Shown here: piece after piece, positions 43,786 to 53,729 of the stretch
How positions within the stretch are numbered: position 1 is the first letter of the stretch
Layout: every line of letters begins with the position of its first letter
Source: Mycobacterium attenuatum
GTDB lineage: Bacteria; Actinomycetota; Actinomycetes; Mycobacteriales; Mycobacteriaceae
NCBI RefSeq assembly: GCF_900566085.1
Contig: NZ_UPHT01000057.1
Location: forward strand, 1 to 64,000
Reading direction: 5' to 3'
DNA: 64,000 nt
Position numbers and translations under genes: made by a program
Notes under the pieces: generated by a model
The model's input: only the letters and a program-made list of their open reading frames with translations
What the model was told of the DNA's origin: nothing
The model's database searches: none

Positions 43786-43980
43786 AACCGGGTCTGCGAT
43801 CGCCTCGGTTGGCCGGTGCCGTTGTCGAGCCTGCGGTGGGCGCGCGAGCCCAAGGCCGCGATCGGCGCTCTGGGCGCAGTCTCGGTGCGGGCAGCGCAGT
43901 CTCGGCGCGAGCAGCGCGAACCAGCGATAACTCGCCGATCCTGCCCGCCGCAGCTGTACCGGCGCCGTAGGCTTGCGACT

Positions 43981-44955
43981 GTGCAGCGGTGGCGCGGTCA
44001 AGACGAGATCCCCACGGACTGGGGTCGATGTGTACTCACCGTCGGAGTGTTCGACGGGGTGCATCGGGGGCACGCCGAGTTGATCGCACACGCCGTGAAA
44101 GCCGGCAGGACGCGTGGTGTCCCGACCGTGCTGATGACGTTCGATCCACACCCCATGGAAGTGGTGTACCCCGGCAGCCATCCGGCGCAGCTGACGACGC
44201 TGACCCGCCGCGCCGAGCTGGTCGAAGAACTGGGTATCGACGTGTTTCTGGTGATGCCCTTCACCACCGATTTCATGAAGCTCACACCGGAGCGCTACAT
44301 CCACGAGCTGCTGGTCGAGCACCTGCACGTGGTTGAGGTCGTCGTGGGTGAGAACTTCACCTTCGGAAAGAAGGCGGCCGGCAACGTGCACACCCTGCGC
44401 CGGGCCGGCGAGCGATTGGGGTTCGCGGTGGAGTCGATGTCGCTGGTGTCCGAGCATCACAGCCACGAGACGGTGACGTTCTCCTCCACCTACATCCGGT
44501 CGTGCGTGGACGCAGGCGATGTCATGGCCGCCACCGAAGCATTGGGCCGGCCGCACCGCGTGGAAGGCGTGGTGGTCCGAGGTTATGGGCGAGGGGCCGA
44601 GCTGGGCTTTCCCACCGCCAACATCGCGCCCCCGATGTATTCGGCCATACCGGCCGACGGTGTGTACGCCGCGTGGTTCACCGTCTTGGGCCATGGTCCG
44701 GCCACCGGCGCGGTGATTCCCGGTGAGCGCTATCAGGCTGCGGTGTCCATCGGGACCAATCCGACCTTCTCCGGGCGCACCCGAACTGTCGAGGCTTTCG
44801 TGCTTGACACCACCGCAGACCTGTACGGCCAGCACGTGGCCCTGGACTTCGTCGCTCGCATCCGCGGCCAGAAGAAGTTCGAATCGGTGCGTGATCTCGT
44901 CGCCGAGATTGCCGCCGACACCGAGTGCACCCGAACGCTGCTGGCCGCGGGCTGA
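43981..44955 (+). CDS. ribF: Bifunctional riboflavin kinase / FAD synthetase
   Basis: 324 residues. N-terminal FMN adenylyltransferase with VGVFDGVHRGH (22-31), TFDPHPMEVV and FSSTYIRSCVDAGD; C-terminal flavokinase with GRGAELGFPTANI and SIGTNPTF. Makes FMN and FAD. GTG at 43981 gives the family start; earlier in-frame codons have no ribosome site. In H37Rv a separate gene (Rv2787) lies between sirR and ribF; here only 225 bases remain. Confidence 0.95.
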   Translation: MQRWRGQDEIPTDWGRCVLTVGVFDGVHRGHAELIAHAVKAGRTRGVPTVLMTFDPHPMEVVYPGSHPAQLTTLTRRAELVEELGIDVFLVMPFTTDFMKLTPERYIHELLVEHLHVVEVVVGENFTFGKKAAGNVHTLRRAGERLGFAVESMSLVSEHHSHETVTFSSTYIRSCVDAGDVMAATEALGRPHRVEGVVVRGYGRGAELGFPTANIAPPMYSAIPADGVYAAWFTVLGHGPATGAVIPGERYQAAVSIGTNPTFSGRTRTVEAFVLDTTADLYGQHVALDFVARIRGQKKFESVRDLVAEIAADTECTRTLLAAG

Positions 44956-45075
44956 CGGTTATGCCGCCGGGCTGAACCGCTGTTAGACTGCCCGTCGTCA
45001 ATCGGCGCGTGCTGCGGTTCGCGGCGGCCGTGCCGGAAAAATCCTTGATCGCGGACCAATTGATGGAGATGTTTC

Positions 45076-45345
45076 GTGGCGCTGACTGCCGAGCAGAAAA
45101 AGGAAATTCTCAAGACCTACGGTCTGCACGAGACCGACACCGGTTCCCCCGAAGCGCAGATCGCGCTGCTGACCAAGCGGATCGCCGACCTAACCGAGCA
45201 CCTGAAGGTGCACAAGCATGACCACCACTCACGCCGCGGACTGTTGCTCCTGGTGGGACGCCGCCGCCGGCTGATCAAGTACATCTCCCAGATCGATGTC
45301 GAGCGTTATCGCTCACTTATCGAGCGGCTGGGTCTGCGTCGCTGA
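45076..45345 (+). CDS. rpsO: 30S ribosomal protein S15
   Basis: 89 residues, the standard length. [37 protein letters not shown] and LIKYI are diagnostic. GTG at 45076 with GGAGATG close upstream. The 120-base leader between ribF and rpsO includes TAGACT at 44984-44989, a possible -10. Confidence 0.97.
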   Translation: MALTAEQKKEILKTYGLHETDTGSPEAQIALLTKRIADLTEHLKVHKHDHHSRRGLLLLVGRRRRLIKYISQIDVERYRSLIERLGLRR

Positions 45346-45356
45346 CACCTGGCGGC

Positions 45357-45875
45357 ATGCGCACGCTCGCGTGCGTGTTCGTGGCGGCATCCGGGATAGT
45401 GCTGGGGTGTTCGTCCGCGGCCAACGTCGCTGACCTCAAGGTGGGGGATTGTCTCCGGCTCGGTGGCACGCCGGACCGACCGCAGGTCACCAAGGCGGCG
45501 TGCGGCACCCCGGATTCGAATTTCAAGGTCATCGCCGTGGTGAAGCCCGGGGTCGGCCGCGCGCAATGCCCGGCCGACATCGACTCCTCGTATTCCATGC
45601 ATAACTCGTTGAGCGGTGAAGACAGCACCTTGTGCCTGGACATTGACTGGGTGGTCGGCGGCTGCATGAGCGTCGACCCGGCGCACAAGACCGACCCGTT
45701 CCGGGTGGACTGCAACGATACCTCGGCGCCACACCGACAACGGGCCACGCAGATCCTTCGAGACCTGGATCCGCCGGTGACCGCCGACCAATGTGTCAGC
45801 GGCGTGGGCTATACCTACACCCAGCGGCGATTCGCCGTGTGCGTCGAGGACGTCAGCAACGGACCGCGGACATAG
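45357..45875 (+). CDS. lppU: Lipoprotein LppU
   Basis: 172 residues. Signal peptide with lipobox VLGC (Cys18). Mature part: NVADLKVGDCLRLGG, DIDSSYSM, CLDIDWVVGGCMSVDP and paired Cys residues, a plan shared by mycobacterial lipoproteins related to the septum-formation/DUF3558-like extracytoplasmic domains. Function unknown. It starts 11 bases after rpsO. Confidence 0.9.
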   Translation: MRTLACVFVAASGIVLGCSSAANVADLKVGDCLRLGGTPDRPQVTKAACGTPDSNFKVIAVVKPGVGRAQCPADIDSSYSMHNSLSGEDSTLCLDIDWVVGGCMSVDPAHKTDPFRVDCNDTSAPHRQRATQILRDLDPPVTADQCVSGVGYTYTQRRFAVCVEDVSNGPRT

Positions 45876-46261
45876 TGGTCGGACACATCAGGCATCCGGG
45901 TCTTCCCATGACCCGGTAGTTAGCCGGTGTACAGTGATGACGTTCTGGGCCGGTTCGGCCCGAGCAAGTGGTGCGGTCCACGTAGATCCGCGTGTACCGC
46001 TCCAGCGAGTCACAAGGTATGTCCGAGGGAGCAGCCCGGCCTGTATCGGGCGGTCTTCGGTAGTGGCGGCCGGGCTCCCCGGATCTGGGAAGGTCGGCCG
46101 CTTCGATCGATGGCCGTAGCCGCATTCAGGCTCGCTTTTAGGGACGCTCACTCAGGGCGGCTCGCAGGTCCGTCCGGGCCCGCGAGCCGGCCCTGCGAAC
46201 CCTCAGGGTGTACGTGACAACGCGAAACAGTTGAACAACCCAGAGAGGGCGCGCGGACGTC
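45876..46261. promoter_or_regulatory. 386-base pnp upstream region
   Basis: No gene seen. TACAGT at 45930-45935 could be a -10 element. The rest is GC-rich with potential for long stems, for example around 46070-46100. pnp leaders are often targets of PNPase autoregulation, so a structured 5' untranslated region is plausible. A ribosome site (AGAGAGGG) lies about 10 bases before the pnp ATG. Confidence 0.4.
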
Positions 46262-48556
46262 ATGTCTGTAGCTGAAATTGAAGAAGGCGTGTTCGAAGCG
46301 ACCGCCACCATCGACAACGGGAGCTTTGGCACCCGCACCATCCGGTTTGAGACCGGCCGATTGGCCTTACAGGCGGCCGGCGCTGTCGTCGCCTACCTCG
46401 ACGAGGAGAACATGCTCCTGTCGGCGACCACCGCCAGCAAGAACCCCAAGGAGCATTTCGACTTCTTCCCGCTGACCGTCGACGTCGAGGAGCGGATGTA
46501 TGCCGCGGGCCGGATTCCCGGTTCGTTCTTCCGCCGGGAGGGGCGACCCTCCACCGACGCCATCCTGACCTGCCGGCTCATCGACCGGCCGCTGCGCCCG
46601 TCGTTCGTCGACGGTCTGCGCAACGAAATCCAGATCGTGGTGACCATCCTGAGCCTGGACCCCAACGACCTGTACGACGTGCTGGCGATCAACGCCGCGT
46701 CGGCGTCCACCCAGCTGGGTGGCCTGCCGTTCTCCGGACCTATCGGCGCGGTGCGCGTCGCGCTGATCGACGGCACTTGGATTGCGTTTCCGACCGTCGA
46801 ACAGATCGGGCGTGCGGTGTTCGACATGGTGGTCGCCGGCCGGATGGTCGGTGACGGTGGCGGCAGCCTCGAGAAAAATGACGTCGCAATCATGATGGTC
46901 GAAGCCGAGGCCACCGAAAAGGTCATCGAACTCGTCGAAGGCGGTGCCCAGGCGCCTACGGAAAGCGTTGTCGCACAAGGCTTAGAGGCGGCCAAACCGT
47001 TTATTGCCGCACTCTGCACCGCGCAGCAGGAGCTCGCCGAGGCGACTGGGATGTCGTCGAAACCGGCCGCTGACTACCCCGTGTTCCCCGAGTACGGCGA
47101 CGACGTCTACTACGCGGTGTCCTCGGTGGCCACCGACGAGTTGTCGGCCGCGCTGACCATCGCCGGCAAGGCCGAACGCAACCAGCGCACCGACGAAATC
47201 AAGACCCAGGTGCTCGAGCGGCTCGTCGAAACCTACCCGGGCAGGGAGAAGGAGATCGGCGCCGCGTTCCGTGCGCTGACCAAGAAGCTAGTCCGGCAGC
47301 GCATCGTCACCGACCACTTCCGCATCGACGGCCGCGGCATCACTGACATCCGCGCTTTGTCGGCCGAGGTCGCCGTGGTACCGCGGGCACACGGCAGCGC
47401 ACTGTTCGAACGCGGTGAAACTCAGATCCTCGGTGTGACGACGCTCGACATGGTCAAGATGGCCCAGCAGATCGACTCGCTGGGCCCCGAGACGTCCAAG
47501 CGCTACATGCATCACTACAACTTCCCGCCGTTCTCCACCGGCGAGACCGGCCGGGTCGGCTCGCCCAAGCGGCGGGAGATCGGCCACGGTGCGCTGGCCG
47601 AGCGAGCGCTGGTGCCGGTGCTGCCCAGTGTTGAGGAGTTCCCCTACGCCATCCGCCAGGTGTCCGAAGCGCTGGGCTCCAACGGCTCGACATCGATGGG
47701 ATCGGTCTGCGCGTCCACCCTGGCTCTGCTCAACGCCGGCGTGCCGCTGAAGGCGCCGGTGGCCGGCATCGCGATGGGTTTGGTCTCCGACGATGTCGAG
47801 GTTGACGGTGGCGAAACCGAGCGCCGGTTCGTCACCCTGACCGACATCCTGGGCGCCGAAGACGCCTTTGGCGACATGGACTTCAAGGTCGCCGGAACCA
47901 AGGACTTCGTCACCGCTTTGCAGCTGGACACCAAGCTCGACGGCATTCCCTCTCAGGTGCTCGCCGGCGCGCTGGAGCAGGCCCGCGACGCCCGGCTGAC
48001 CATCTTGGAGGTGATGGCCGAGGCCATCGACCGACCCGACGAGATGAGCCCGTATGCGCCGCGTGTCACCACCATCAAGGTTCCGGTGGACAAGATCGGC
48101 GAGGTCATCGGCCCCAAGGGCAAGGTCATCAACGCCATCACCGAAGAAACCGGTGCGCAGATCTCCATCGAGGACGACGGAACCGTGTTCGTCGGCGCCA
48201 CCGACGGGCCCTCGGCGCAGGCCGCGATCGACCGGATCAACGCCATCGCCAATCCCCAGTTGCCGACGGTAGGGGAGCGGTTCCTCGGAACGGTGGTCAA
48301 GACAACCGATTTCGGTGCCTTCGTGTCCTTGCTGCCCGGGCGGGACGGCCTGGTGCACATCTCCAAGCTCGGCAAGGGCAAGCGGATCGCGAAGGTCGAG
48401 GACGTGGTCAACGTCGGCGACAAGCTGCGGGTAGAGATCGCCGATATCGACAAGCGCGGCAAGATCTCGCTCGTCTTGGTGGCCGAAGAGGAAAACTCCG
48501 CCAACGCGCCTTCTGGCACCGCAGCGCCAACCGATGCCGCGACGGCCAGCAGCTGA
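46262..48556 (+). CDS. pnp: Polynucleotide phosphorylase (PNPase, GpsI)
   Basis: 764-residue 3'-5' phosphorolytic RNase, core of the mycobacterial RNA degradosome. Two RNase PH domains ([30 protein letters not shown]; later [30 protein letters not shown]), KH domain with [16 protein letters not shown] and a C-terminal S1 domain ([33 protein letters not shown]). About 12 residues longer than I recall for M. tuberculosis, mostly in the tail. Overlaps pepR by 23 bases. Confidence 0.97.
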   Translation: MSVAEIEEGVFEATATIDNGSFGTRTIRFETGRLALQAAGAVVAYLDEENMLLSATTASKNPKEHFDFFPLTVDVEERMYAAGRIPGSFFRREGRPSTDAILTCRLIDRPLRPSFVDGLRNEIQIVVTILSLDPNDLYDVLAINAASASTQLGGLPFSGPIGAVRVALIDGTWIAFPTVEQIGRAVFDMVVAGRMVGDGGGSLEKNDVAIMMVEAEATEKVIELVEGGAQAPTESVVAQGLEAAKPFIAALCTAQQELAEATGMSSKPAADYPVFPEYGDDVYYAVSSVATDELSAALTIAGKAERNQRTDEIKTQVLERLVETYPGREKEIGAAFRALTKKLVRQRIVTDHFRIDGRGITDIRALSAEVAVVPRAHGSALFERGETQILGVTTLDMVKMAQQIDSLGPETSKRYMHHYNFPPFSTGETGRVGSPKRREIGHGALAERALVPVLPSVEEFPYAIRQVSEALGSNGSTSMGSVCASTLALLNAGVPLKAPVAGIAMGLVSDDVEVDGGETERRFVTLTDILGAEDAFGDMDFKVAGTKDFVTALQLDTKLDGIPSQVLAGALEQARDARLTILEVMAEAIDRPDEMSPYAPRVTTIKVPVDKIGEVIGPKGKVINAITEETGAQISIEDDGTVFVGATDGPSAQAAIDRINAIANPQLPTVGERFLGTVVKTTDFGAFVSLLPGRDGLVHISKLGKGKRIAKVEDVVNVGDKLRVEIADIDKRGKISLVLVAEEENSANAPSGTAAPTDAATASS

Positions 48557-49850
48557 GCCAGCGGCGGCCCAGGCGGTGCGCCGTACTACGCTGCCAGGCG
48601 GTCTGCGCGTCGTTACCGAATACTTGCCATCGGTGCGTTCGGCCTCGGTCGGGCTCTGGATCGGCGTGGGATCGCGTGACGAGGGCACCACGGTGGCCGG
48701 TGCTGCGCACTTCCTCGAGCACCTGCTGTTCAAGTCGACGCCCACCCGCACGGCCGTGGACATCGCGCAGGCAATGGACGCCGTGGGCGGCGAGCTGAAC
48801 GCGTTCACCGCCAAGGAACACACCTGTTACTACGCGCATGTGCTCGACGCTGACCTGGCGTTGGCCATGGATCTGGTCTCCGATGTGGTGCTCAACGGGC
48901 GTTGCGCCGCCGACGATGTCGAGCTGGAACGCGACGTCGTCCTCGAGGAGATCGCGATGCGCGACGACGATCCCGAGGACGCGCTGGCAGACCTGTTCCT
49001 CTCGGCGCTGTTCGGCAACCATCCGGTGGGCCGGCCGGTGATCGGGACCGTGCAATCCGTATCGGCGATGACGCGGGCCCAGCTGCAGTCGTTTCACGTG
49101 CGGCGCTACACACCCGAGCGCATGGTCGTGGCGGTGGCCGGCAACGTCGACCACGACGAGGTGGTCGCTTTGGTGCGGGAGCACTTCGGGCCGCGGTTGG
49201 TCCGCGGGCGCCGGCCCGTCGCACCCCGCAAGGGCGCCGGCCGGGTGAACGGCATGCCCGGGTTGACGCTGGCCGAGCGCGATGCCGAGCAGACACACGT
49301 CTCGCTGGGCATCCGAACGCCCGGACGCGGTTGGCAGCATCGGTGGGCGCTGTCGGTGCTGCACACCGCGTTGGGTGGCGGGCTCAGTTCGAGGCTGTTC
49401 CAGGAGATCCGCGAGGCCCGCGGGTTGGCCTACTCGGTGTATTCCGCGCTGGACATTTTCGCCGACAGCGGCGCCCTTTCGGTGTATGCGGCCTGCCTGC
49501 CCGAACGTTTCGCCGAGGTGATGCGAGTGACCGCCAGCGTGCTGGAATCGGTGGCGCGCGACGGCATCACCGAGGCGGAATGCCGGATCGCCAAGGGGTC
49601 GTTGCGCGGCGGGCTGGTGCTGGGCCTGGAAGATTCCAGCTCGCGGATGAGCCGCATCGGTCGCAGCGAATTGAATTACGGCAAGCACCGCAGCATCGAG
49701 CACACGCTTCAGCAAATCGAGCGGGTCACCGTCGACGAAGTCAACCTGGTGGCCCGGCGGCTGCTGGGCAAACGCTATGGCGCTGCCGTCCTGGGACCGT
49801 ATGGCTCGAAACGACAGCTGCCGCAACAACTTCGAGCGATGGTAAATTAA
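48534..49850 (+). CDS. pepR: M16-family zinc peptidase PepR
   Basis: 438-residue processing-type peptidase. Inverted zinc motif HFLEH at 59-63 with the third ligand Glu further on in [30 protein letters not shown], and the second half with [24 protein letters not shown] (substrate-binding Arg/Tyr). Same length as I recall for Rv2782c. ATG at 48534 lies in the pnp tail (23-base overlap). Confidence 0.95.
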   Translation: MPRRPAAEPAAAQAVRRTTLPGGLRVVTEYLPSVRSASVGLWIGVGSRDEGTTVAGAAHFLEHLLFKSTPTRTAVDIAQAMDAVGGELNAFTAKEHTCYYAHVLDADLALAMDLVSDVVLNGRCAADDVELERDVVLEEIAMRDDDPEDALADLFLSALFGNHPVGRPVIGTVQSVSAMTRAQLQSFHVRRYTPERMVVAVAGNVDHDEVVALVREHFGPRLVRGRRPVAPRKGAGRVNGMPGLTLAERDAEQTHVSLGIRTPGRGWQHRWALSVLHTALGGGLSSRLFQEIREARGLAYSVYSALDIFADSGALSVYAACLPERFAEVMRVTASVLESVARDGITEAECRIAKGSLRGGLVLGLEDSSSRMSRIGRSELNYGKHRSIEHTLQQIERVTVDEVNLVARRLLGKRYGAAVLGPYGSKRQLPQQLRAMVN

Positions 49851-49854
49851 TCCG

Positions 49855-50889
49855 ATGGTGCTGGGCTTCTGGGACATCGCGGTGCCCATCGTTGGTGCGC
49901 CGATGGCCGGCGGGCCGGGCACTGCGGCCCTGGCCGCGGCGGTGTCGAATGCGGGCGGGCTGGGCTTCGTCGCGGGTGGCTACATCACCGCAGACAAGTT
50001 TGCCGACGATATCGCCGCCGCGCGCGCCGCGACCACGGGCCCGATCGGGGCGAACCTATTTGTGCCCCAGCCCAGCGTCGCCGACTGGATGCAGCTGGAG
50101 TATTACGCGGAAGAACTCGAAGAGGTTGCCGAGTACTACCGCTGTGAGGTCGGCCAGCCGATACACGGCGACGACGACGATTGGGCGCGCAAACTCGAAG
50201 TGGTGGCCGACGTGCGCCCGGAGGTGGTGTCGTTCACTTTCGGGGCGCCGCCGCCGGATGTCATTCGCCGGCTGAGCGCGCTCGGACTGCTGGTGTCGAT
50301 CACCGTGACGTCGTCGTATGAGGCCGGCGTTGCCGTCGCGGCCGGTGCCGACAGCCTGGTGGTGCAGGGCCCGGGCGCTGGCGGGCATCGTGGCACCTTC
50401 GCGCCGGACATGGAGCCGGGGGAGGAATCGCTGCACCAGCTGCTCGATCGGATCGGCAAGGCACACGAGGTTCCGCTCATCGCCGCCGGCGGCCTGGGCA
50501 CCGCCGAGGACGTCGCGGCCGTCCTGCGCAGGGGAGCCATCGCCGCCCAGGTGGGCACCGCGCTGCTGCTCGCCGACGAAGCGGGAACCAACCCGGCGCA
50601 TCGGGTTGCACTGAAGAACCCGGAGTTCGACTCAACGCTGGTCACGCGGGCATTCTCGGGCCGGTACGCCCGCGGGCTGGCGAACAACTTCACGCGACTG
50701 CTCGACCATGTGGCGCCACTGGGCTATCCCGAGGTCAACCAGATGACCAAACCGATACGGGCAGCAGCGGTCGCCGCGGACGACCCGCACGGGACCAACC
50801 TCTGGGCGGGTACGGGCTACCGGGAGGTCCGGCCGGGTCCGGCGGCCGACATCGTCGCGTCGTTGGCCCCTGACCTGCGATTGCTGTAG
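49855..50889 (+). CDS. Nitronate monooxygenase / 2-nitropropane dioxygenase-like FMN enzyme
   Basis: 344-residue TIM-barrel FMN protein like Rv2781c. PIVGAPMAGGPGTAALAAAVSNAGGLGFVAGGY, SLVVQGPGAGGHRGTF (catalytic His of the class) and PLIAAGGLGTAEDVAAVLRRGAIAAQVGTALLL (FMN phosphate) are all present. Oxidises alkyl nitronates or related compounds; physiological substrate unknown. ATG is four bases after pepR, so co-transcribed. Confidence 0.93.
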   Translation: MVLGFWDIAVPIVGAPMAGGPGTAALAAAVSNAGGLGFVAGGYITADKFADDIAAARAATTGPIGANLFVPQPSVADWMQLEYYAEELEEVAEYYRCEVGQPIHGDDDDWARKLEVVADVRPEVVSFTFGAPPPDVIRRLSALGLLVSITVTSSYEAGVAVAAGADSLVVQGPGAGGHRGTFAPDMEPGEESLHQLLDRIGKAHEVPLIAAGGLGTAEDVAAVLRRGAIAAQVGTALLLADEAGTNPAHRVALKNPEFDSTLVTRAFSGRYARGLANNFTRLLDHVAPLGYPEVNQMTKPIRAAAVAADDPHGTNLWAGTGYREVRPGPAADIVASLAPDLRLL

Positions 50890-51026
50890 CGCGGCTTTCG
50901 AAAATTGTTGCGGGCGTTGGTTTCTGCGATAGCGGGAATCAGTACTGTCGCAGATTCTGACCGGCCGGAGGGCCCCCGACGTCGATGATCGGCGAGGCGG
51001 CTACGCGGGCTGGCTATGATCGGCCA

Positions 51027-51488
51027 ATGACTGAGCTCTCGGTGTCGGCCACTGTCCAGATCAACGCCAGCCCGGAGCGGGTGTACGGGATGATCACCGA
51101 CTTGCCGACACTGGCCTCGTTGGCCGAGGAGGCGGTGTCGATGCAATTGCGCAAGGGCGACGCAGTCCGCAAAGGGGCGGTGTTCGTCGGCCACAACGAA
51201 AATGGCGGTCGACGCTGGCACACGACATGTACCGTGACCGACGCCGAACCGGGGCGCACCTTCGCATTCGATGTACGCAGCGCTGTCATTCCGGTGGCGC
51301 GATGGCAATACGACATCGTCGCCTCCGACGGCGGCTGCCGGGTCACCGAGAGCACGTGGGACCGTCGGCCGCGCTGGTTTCGCAAGCTAGCCAGCATGGC
51401 AACCGGGGTCAACGATCGGGCGGCGGCCAACGCCGAACACATCCAGCTCACCCTGCGCCGCCTCAAGCAGCGCGCTGAGGCCAAGTAG
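51027..51488 (+). CDS. SRPBCC-fold (polyketide cyclase/dehydrase-like) protein
   Basis: 153 residues like Rv2778c. VSATVQINASPERVYGMITDLPTLASLAEEA opens the START-like hydrophobic-ligand fold and the long C-terminal helix (NDRAAANAEHIQLTLRRLKQRAEA) closes it. Probably binds a lipid-like ligand. In H37Rv ald and an Lrp-type regulator lie between this gene and the previous one; here only 137 non-coding bases do. Confidence 0.87.
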   Translation: MTELSVSATVQINASPERVYGMITDLPTLASLAEEAVSMQLRKGDAVRKGAVFVGHNENGGRRWHTTCTVTDAEPGRTFAFDVRSAVIPVARWQYDIVASDGGCRVTESTWDRRPRWFRKLASMATGVNDRAAANAEHIQLTLRRLKQRAEAK

Positions 51489-51575
51489 CGGACACGGCAC
51501 TATACTGACCGGCGCGTGGTGTCCACGGGGACGACAATTGCCGCGCTGATGTAAACGTCCAGGCAAGGGGGCCTC

Positions 51576-52493
51576 ATGTTCACCGTCGATGAACGGGCAG
51601 CGGGGCTGCACGCCGGCAAGCCGGGCCATGCCGACCATGAGCATCTAGTCCTGGAAGCACGCGATGTCGAGTTCGACTGGGCGCGTTTGCCATTCCACTA
51701 TGTTCCGGACGAACCGTTGGCCACGCACTTCATGAATGTGCTGCACCTACTGCTGCCGGCCGGCGAGGAGTTCTTCGTCGAAGTGTTCAAGAAGACCTTG
51801 CCGCTGCTCAAGGACGATCAGCTGCGACTGGACGTACAGGGATTCATCGGGCAAGAGGCGATGCATTCGCAAGCGCATTTTGGCGTGCTGGCCTACTTCG
51901 ATGCCCAGGGTGTGGACGTCACGCCCTTCACCGACCAGATCAACTGGCTGTTTGAGAAGCTGTTGGCGGACAAACCCCGGCGTAGCGTACGCAGACAGCA
52001 TCGCTGGTTGTTGGAGCAGGTCTCGTTCATCTCGGCGATCGAGCATTACACCGCTGTGCTGGGCGAGTGGATTCTGGACTCCCCGCAGCTTGACGTCGTC
52101 GGCGCCGATGCGGTGATGCTGGACATGCTCCGGTGGCATGGCGCAGAAGAGGTCGAGCACAAATCGGTGGCCTTCGACACCATGAAGCACTTGCGCGCCG
52201 GCTATTGGCGGCAGGTGCGCGCCCAGCTGGCAGTCACCCCGGTGCTGTTGCTGTTGTGGATTCGCGGAGTGCAGTTCATGTATTCGGTGGATCCCCACGT
52301 GCCGCCGGGCGTCAAGCCCCGTTGGCGCGACTACGTCGATGCCGCGCGCCGCGGTCTGCTGCCGGGCCCGTGGCGATTGCTGCGGGTCGTCGGTCACTAC
52401 TACCGGCCAGGTTTCCACCCGTCACAGCTGGGTGGACTGGACAAGGCGGTGGATTACTTGGCCGTTTCACCCGCCGCCCGCGCGTCGCACTGA
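51576..52493 (+). CDS. Metal-dependent hydrolase family (PF10118) protein
   Basis: 305 residues like Rv2777c. The fold is an all-helical di-metal bundle: FHYVPDEPLATHFMNVLHLLLPAGEEFFVEVFKK, GFIGQEAMHSQAHF and EEVEHKSVAFD supply Glu/His metal ligands, reminiscent of ferritin-like di-iron oxygenases. A hydrophobic stretch (LAVTPVLLLLWIRGVQFMY) could touch the membrane. Ends three bases before the ferredoxin-reductase gene, so the two probably work together; electron supply to a di-iron centre is an attractive inference. Confidence 0.88.
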   Translation: MFTVDERAAGLHAGKPGHADHEHLVLEARDVEFDWARLPFHYVPDEPLATHFMNVLHLLLPAGEEFFVEVFKKTLPLLKDDQLRLDVQGFIGQEAMHSQAHFGVLAYFDAQGVDVTPFTDQINWLFEKLLADKPRRSVRRQHRWLLEQVSFISAIEHYTAVLGEWILDSPQLDVVGADAVMLDMLRWHGAEEVEHKSVAFDTMKHLRAGYWRQVRAQLAVTPVLLLLWIRGVQFMYSVDPHVPPGVKPRWRDYVDAARRGLLPGPWRLLRVVGHYYRPGFHPSQLGGLDKAVDYLAVSPAARASH

Positions 52494-52496
52494 CCG

Positions 52497-53630
52497 ATGG
52501 CTCAGAGGCGCGACCCGGCGATGCGCCGGTTGCTTGGGTGGTCGAGTTCGACGGTGCCGCAAAGTATTTGGCGCAGTAGGCCAGCCGATCTGCACGGTGG
52601 GGGCCGCCCGGATCGCTTTGCCACCGCGTTGTGGGGAGTTCGTACGCTATTGGGTGGGTTGGCGTCGGCCTCACGGTGGGACCCGTCGCGGGTGAGCCCG
52701 GTGCGACGGACACATCTGGCGACCATTGTGAAACGCCAATTCGTGGCATCCGATGTGGTGGCGTTGACCCTGGCCCATCCGGATGGTGGATTGCTGCCGT
52801 CCTGGACGCCCGGCGCTCACATCGACGTGCACCTGCCCTCGGGCCGGCGCCGGCAGTACTCACTGTGCGGGCGGCCCGGGCGCCGCACGGATTACCGGAT
52901 CGCGGTCCAGCGCATCGCCGACGGTGGCGGCGGCTCGGTGGAGATGCATGAGGCCTATGACGTCGGCGACTTACTCGTTTTCGAAGGGCCCCGCAACGCG
53001 TTCTGCCTCGGAACGGCCGAACAGGACCTGCTTTTCGTGATCGGCGGCATCGGAGTGACACCAATCCTGCCGATGATCCAGATGGCTCACCAGCGCGGAA
53101 CCGATTGGCGTGCAGTATATGCCGGCCGAAGCCGAGGCCACATGCCGTTGCTCGAGGAGGTCATGGCGGTGGCGCCGGAGCGGGTGACCGTCTGGGCCGA
53201 CGACGATCGCGGCCGCTTTCCTAAAGTCGATGAGCTGCTGGGTGACGCCGGGCCGAGGACGGCTGTTTATGTGTGTGGGCCGACCCCCATGCTGGAGGCG
53301 GTATGTGCGGCTCGCGCTCGACACGCCCGCGCACCACTGCACTACGAGCGGTTCAGCCCGCCGCCGGTGGTCGATGGCGCTCCCTTCGAGGTGGAGTTCG
53401 GGCGGTCGGGCCGGGTACTGAGGATCCCGGCCAACCGGTCGGCGCTGGACGTCATGCGCGACGACGACCCGACCACCGCATACTCCTGTCAGCAGGGCTT
53501 CTGTGGCACGTGCAAGGTCAAAGTCCTTGCCGGACAGGTCGATCACCGCGGCCGCGCAGCTGAAGGCGATGACGAGATGCTGGTGTGCGTGTCCCGGGCG
53601 AAGAGCCGCCGCGTGGTCATCGATCGCTGA
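52497..53630 (+). CDS. Phthalate-dioxygenase-reductase-type oxidoreductase (FNR domain + plant-type 2Fe-2S)
   Basis: 377 residues. After an unusual Arg-rich N-terminal stretch of about 68 residues comes the flavin domain (RRQYSLCGRP, isoalloxazine-binding RxYSL), the NAD domain (FVIGGIGVTPILPMIQ, VYVCGPTPMLEAV) and a C-terminal 2Fe-2S domain with Cys331, Cys336, Cys339 and Cys364. Shuttles electrons from NAD(P)H to an oxygenase; the Rieske oxygenase next door is the obvious partner. The start could be later (for example GTG at 52693), since the recalled Rv2776c is about 309 residues. Confidence 0.9.
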   Translation: MAQRRDPAMRRLLGWSSSTVPQSIWRSRPADLHGGGRPDRFATALWGVRTLLGGLASASRWDPSRVSPVRRTHLATIVKRQFVASDVVALTLAHPDGGLLPSWTPGAHIDVHLPSGRRRQYSLCGRPGRRTDYRIAVQRIADGGGGSVEMHEAYDVGDLLVFEGPRNAFCLGTAEQDLLFVIGGIGVTPILPMIQMAHQRGTDWRAVYAGRSRGHMPLLEEVMAVAPERVTVWADDDRGRFPKVDELLGDAGPRTAVYVCGPTPMLEAVCAARARHARAPLHYERFSPPPVVDGAPFEVEFGRSGRVLRIPANRSALDVMRDDDPTTAYSCQQGFCGTCKVKVLAGQVDHRGRAAEGDDEMLVCVSRAKSRRVVIDR

Positions 53631-53729
53631 GGGCTGCTCCGTCATTGCGGCACGCCAATTTTTCGTAGAGGGGACTGTGCTTTTCCCGCGGCTGCCGCCT
53701 ATCATTCGTACCCAAGGAGGACCGCTGAG

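Noticed and set aside
43870..43920. Short tandem GCGCAGTCTCGG units before ribF
   Set aside because: Two imperfect copies only; likely chance in a GC-rich spacer, no function supported.
43756..44835. Upstream extension of sirR to about 590 residues
   Set aside because: The added part is the antisense of ribF; the DtxR family start lies at 43755.
47288..49922. Large minus-strand frames opposite pnp and pepR
   Set aside because: Antisense shadows with low-complexity Arg/Gly/Asp/His composition.
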